Assembly (NCBI GenBank): GCA_004352715.1
Contig: SCFE01000051.1
Span: forward strand, 1,304,414 to 1,368,413
Source: Hofstenia miamia
Lineage: Eukaryota > Xenacoelomorpha > Acoela
DNA: 64,000 nucleotides
Direction: 5' to 3'
How positions within the stretch are numbered: position 1 is the first letter of the stretch; every line of letters begins with the position of its first letter. The notes beneath the pieces were generated by a model that worked only from the letters and a program-made list of their open reading frames with translations, was not told the DNA's origin and made no database searches. Shown here piece after piece: positions 58,101-63,476 of this stretch. Position numbers and translations under genes: made by a program.

Positions 58101-61100
58101 CAGCAATACCTAACCATCTACACAATTATACATCTGATGTTCTAATTGCCTGTACACGTAAGTATTCTTTTCCAATGACTGTTTGTATCAGACTTGTCAA
58201 GAAGCCGATTTCTTAAACTCGGATCGTTTTATTTTTGAATATTTTCGACGCATAGAACCACATAGAACCTTTCAATCAGGCTCGTTTTAGCTCGATAATT
58301 TCTGTACTAGATTGTATATATAATAACTAGAATAAGTGGTTTGCTGGTTTCCCTAGTCTTGTCGCCATAGCAAAGGAAAATATTTCGGAAATCGCTGCCA
58401 AGGGCAAAAACACAAGAAATGGTTTATGATGGCATACATGTAGCTGTATAAAAAACAACACGAAAGTTTTTAACAGAAAATTGTAAAGCAAGTGAACAAG
58501 GGTCACCATGAACCCAAATACTTAATTCTGCTGATCAAATCCTTTAATATTTAAAAACGTTTGGGCGCACTGCTCGACAATATCATAAAAGTTTCGTTAA
58601 AAAGTTCGTCGCAACATATTTGTTTTATCTTTCAAATACGTTCATCAATTCTTTTTTAAATTTGTATTTTTTGAAACTTTGATGCTAGAAATTAATTTGA
58701 TTTAGTAAATTTATAAAAAAAGCTATTAATATTTACTAATGTATTTTGATTTTTCTAGAACCTTGCAAAGTTGGAGATGTAGTGAAAGTCGCTAATTCGG
58801 AAACAAAACTTGTTGTAAGTTGGAAAAATCAAAGTAATTGTCCGGATGAGCCAGACTTGAACTGGTATGTTGTGTATGAATCATCTCCACCGGAAGAGTT
58901 TGGCTACTTAGCTGGAGCCAAAACTCTATCGCCTTTGGTTATCAATACATTGTACAATTTTACAGTTTATGCGGAACAATTCTGCACAGGAGGAATTAAG
59001 ACTGTAGGGGAAGTGACAACTGAAATGGTTTACATTTGTAAGTTATTTTTGCTAAGAAAAATTTTACCTAAATTTTTAGTAAAAATGTCTCTGGCAAAGA
59101 TATCTTCTAACACAACTTCGATTTCACTGAACGTCTCATCATTTATAGATGATGTCACTGCCTTAACAATGAATGACACAAATCTCGTCAACAGCGTGCA
59201 CATATCTGCACCTGGCGAAGAGTATGTTGTGACAGATCTCAAACCAGGATGGGTCTACAAATTTAAATCAACCAATGCAACCACTTATCAACTAGATAGC
59301 GATGAAATCACAGCATGCACAAGTAAGTATTTTTAAAAAGTTATGGGATTTAATTACTTTTTGTAAAAGCATTGCTTGCTTTCCCTGCACTATTCTATTT
59401 TATTCTTTCTTAGTCAATGTTTGCCTTCATTAAGGCAAATATGTCAGATACTACCCATGTGCACAAGATTTTACCCGTCCATACCCATGGATACGGGCGG
59501 TTGCACACTATTACTATCGGGTACGAATGGGTATGGATACGCTTTTCATTCCATATTATGTGCATTTAAAGATAAACAGCAGGCATTTTTTATAATTTTG
59601 ATCATCTGTATAAAAATTTTTTTACCCGCTCATTGCTCACTAAATTATATAGATATCAAAAATATAAAAACACCTCTGGGTAGGGAGTCGTTTCCTCTTT
59701 CATTTCTTAAATCACACCCGGTCATGGAAATTAGGTGATCTATTTACAGAAAACTAAACAGTTGTAGTTGTTTCTGTAAAGGGTTTTAGAATAATTTATT
59801 ATCTGAACTCTAGATATGGGAGGACTGTGAAAGCTTAAGCTTTTGCAAAAATGGGAATTTCCAGTGAAAATGTTAATTTTTTTGTAGTTCAAACACAGGA
59901 ATAATCTTCATTACAAATGTTCACCATAACAGAGAAGCACACTTACTCATAACAGTGCAGCACACATACTCATAACAGTGAAGCACACTTACTCATAACA
60001 GTGAAGCACACTTACTCATAAAAGTGGAGCACACTTACTCATAACAGTGCAGCACACTTATTCATAACAGTGCAGCACACTTACTCATAACAGTGAAGCA
60101 CACTTACTCATAACAGTGAAGCACACTTACTCATAGCTATTGATGCTCTGAAATTAGACCGTTGTTTTGCAGCAATACCAGGGTGTGGCTAAGTTTGGGT
60201 TTGTTGGCTAAAAAATTGGATATTCCATATTCTTCTTAACTTCCTATTTTTAAGAACCATCATAAAATAATGATGTTTGTTTAATACCTATTTCTGCACT
60301 ATTTAACGTCTAAGACTGGTCGTACACTGCCGGTAAGTAAAGTAAAGTAAAAAATTTACTTTCCGGCAGTGTACGAGCTCTTAATTAAAGTGACGTTTCA
60401 AGTAGATAATTACACAATCGGTTCTGTTCAATTTTTTAGTAAACCTTTGCGGCAGTGTACGAGGTCTTAAGTAAAGTAAAGTAAAATCCATTTATAAAAT
60501 TGTCTGGTTACTTTACTTTACTTTGCGGCAGTGTACGACGAACTAGGTAAAATCCAATTAAGTTTACTTTACGGCAGTGTACGACTAGGGTAAGAAGTAT
60601 ATATGTTGACTAACTAGATTAACACTTCAATTTCAAGACAATTTCGGCATTATTTAACGTAGTTTAAAGTTTCCCTGCTGTGTTATTAAGCACAATGTTG
60701 AACATTTCAATGCATGCGAGAACTAATTGACCATGCCAATCATTTTTACGTATTTTGCCAACGGGCAAATTTTGTTTCAATAAAGATGTAAATTTTAATT
60801 TTTTCATTTATTATTCTATAACTATTAAAAATGTTTTAACTAATATCTCTGTTATGTTAATATTATGCTTGCAGTTTAAATTTTGATTTGATAGTTTTAG
60901 TGTTTGTTATCATTACAAAACTATTGACAATTGCAAATTTATTCAAGAAACAATCATAGGTTGTCTTATTCAACTTAACGAAATGTCAACAATAAGAAAC
61001 GGGTATTTATTCGGGATTTCTTAGCAATAAACGGTTATTTATTCGGGATTTCTTAGCAAGAAACGGTTATTTATTCGGGAACTGCATGCAAACTTATTTT

Positions 61101-63441
61101 CCCTGATATGCCATTTTAATGACATCACACTTTAGCCAATCAGTGTTTAAATCTGGGTAAATAAGTTATAGATATCCATAGGTTTGCTACGAAAAATTAA
61201 AGCAAATTTTCAGGCTTTCTAATTGGGTAGTAGCGTTAAATAGGAACTTACTTTAGGTTCTTAATTAAATATAATTTTTACATAAGTGCAGGTTATTGAA
61301 TATTACTTGCATTAAATGTTGCAAGAGAAGTGATACATATTCTTCTTCAATTTCAATTCATGCTTAAATTTCAGTATTATTAACATCCAATTTCAGAAAT
61401 ATATTTTTTATGAATAAATAAAGGCGAAGCACATCATTTAGATATGATTAAGCTTCAATGTATTTAGATCCTTGTGACGTTTTGAATATTACATGGGTAG
61501 CATTGAATGAGAGTGCTGTGGAGATAAACTACAATGACAATGACGTAGGATGTCCTTCAACTGATAATTTGAAAATGCTGTTTTCTATTGATGGGACGCA
61601 AGTAGCAAATTTTGATTGGTCCACTTCTACACGCGTCATATTTTTGAGTGACATCAACACAAACTATACTTTAACTGCCCAGGCGACGCAAGTGTGTTAT
61701 GGGGGAGAACAAACATATGCTAATGCTATGAATTTTACAATTTACATTAGTAAGAACTTTATTCATATAAACTATAACTTCTTAGTTTAATTAGCGAAGA
61801 GAAAGCTTTTATTTTTTGGCTTCATGTAACATTTTGTAAATATGCCAAATTTATTCATTTTCAGGTTTAAGTATAATCGGATACTGTGGTATTTTACCTG
61901 TAAACTGATACAAGACATGATAATTCTAAAGGAGAAAAGTAGATTTTGTTTTGTGTTTAATCATTTTTCATTATTGCACCCTGGAATTCATTGCGAACTC
62001 ATTATTATATTGCACCCTGGAATTCATTGCGAACTCATTATTATATGAATGCTATTCTTGTATTGATTTCATAACAGAATCTGTGTATTTGAACAGTATA
62101 TTGAATGTGATTACAAAAAACAATGAATATAATAAAACAATGTTTGTTTCAAAAACTCTGTAAAAAACATCATATCCAACAAACATCCTCTTCACCGAAT
62201 AATGTGCAGCAAACAAAGTAACTCACATATGTCTCTCAGTAATTTATCCCGAACTTTATATTGCAGAACGTCTATAAAACAGAAAACGTTTCTGTGCTTG
62301 CACGACAATATCCGACAACAAATACATTACCTGATTGCTTATAAGAACTGAATATTACCTACTGCTGTTTAGATTATAACCTTTTCTCTTTATCCCCCCA
62401 TAATAAGGGAAATAAAACTTTTATTATTATTATTAATGTGAAGTTTTAATTTTTTATCAGTTTTAAGTTTGCTGAATTTCTGAAACATGTGCACAATCTT
62501 TACGTCCATATTTTATCGAAGGTGCTAAATATATCGCGAAATAATAATTTATATATAAATTATCGATATTTTTATTAGTGGCAATTGGCAATATGAGCAA
62601 CTTTTTTATTTCCTTAAAAAATCGATGATGAATAAAAATTATGACAATATGTCTGTCATGCTCATTGTCAAAAAAATTCGCAAAAAAATAAAATCTGGTG
62701 GGCAAGATCTCAGTGTGCAATTTTTTTGTACGGATTAACACAATCATCAGACATTATTGATGTTACAGTTCGAAGCTTTTACAAAAACTCGTATTCAGAG
62801 ATTTAAAGCAGGTATAATTAAATACCAGTTTAGATTAAAAAATTTATTTTTTACTTCCTATTTGTTAAAAGTAACACTTTTTGCTCTGTGTTTAGGGAGA
62901 GGGGCGATGACCCCCCTACCTCTTATATTTCTGTCTATGGTTGCTTGCATTATTTTTTATGGCAATCAATTTTTCTTAGAAATAGATTTACTTTTTGAAA
63001 AACTTTTCCGCTAATTCTAATATAGTCTGCTTTCATATGGTTAGCATCGGTTATATATATATATATATATATATATATANNNNNNNNNNNNNNNNNNNNN
63101 NNNNNNNNNNNNNNNNNNNNNNNNNNNNNNNNNNNNNNNNNNNNNNNNNNNNNNNNNNNNNNNNNNNNNNNNNNNNNNNNNNNNNNNNNNNNNNNNNNNN
63201 NNNNNNNNNNNNNNNNNNNNNNNNNNNNNNNNNNNNNNNNNNNNNNNNNNNNNNNNNNNNNNNNNNNNNNNNNNNNNNNNNNNNNNNNNNNNNNNNNNNN
63301 NNNNNNNNNNNNNNNNNNNNNNNNNNNNNNNNNNNNNNNNNNNNNNNNNNNNNNNNNNNNNNNNNNNNNNNNNNNNNNNNNNNNNNNNNNNNNNNNNNNN
63401 NNNNNNNNNNNNNNNNNNNNNNNNNNNNNNNNNNNNGTCTG

Positions 63442-63476
<35 letters not shown>

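Noticed and set aside
58746-59336. A single 196-codon exon covering exons 25 and 26
   Set aside because: The open frame is real, but consensus donor and acceptor sites and the class A/B borders at 59037/59080 argue for a 42-nt intron; kept as a finding.
59430-59730. Possible transposon with 'acccatggatacgggc' words
   Set aside because: No matching inverted ends or target duplication could be found.
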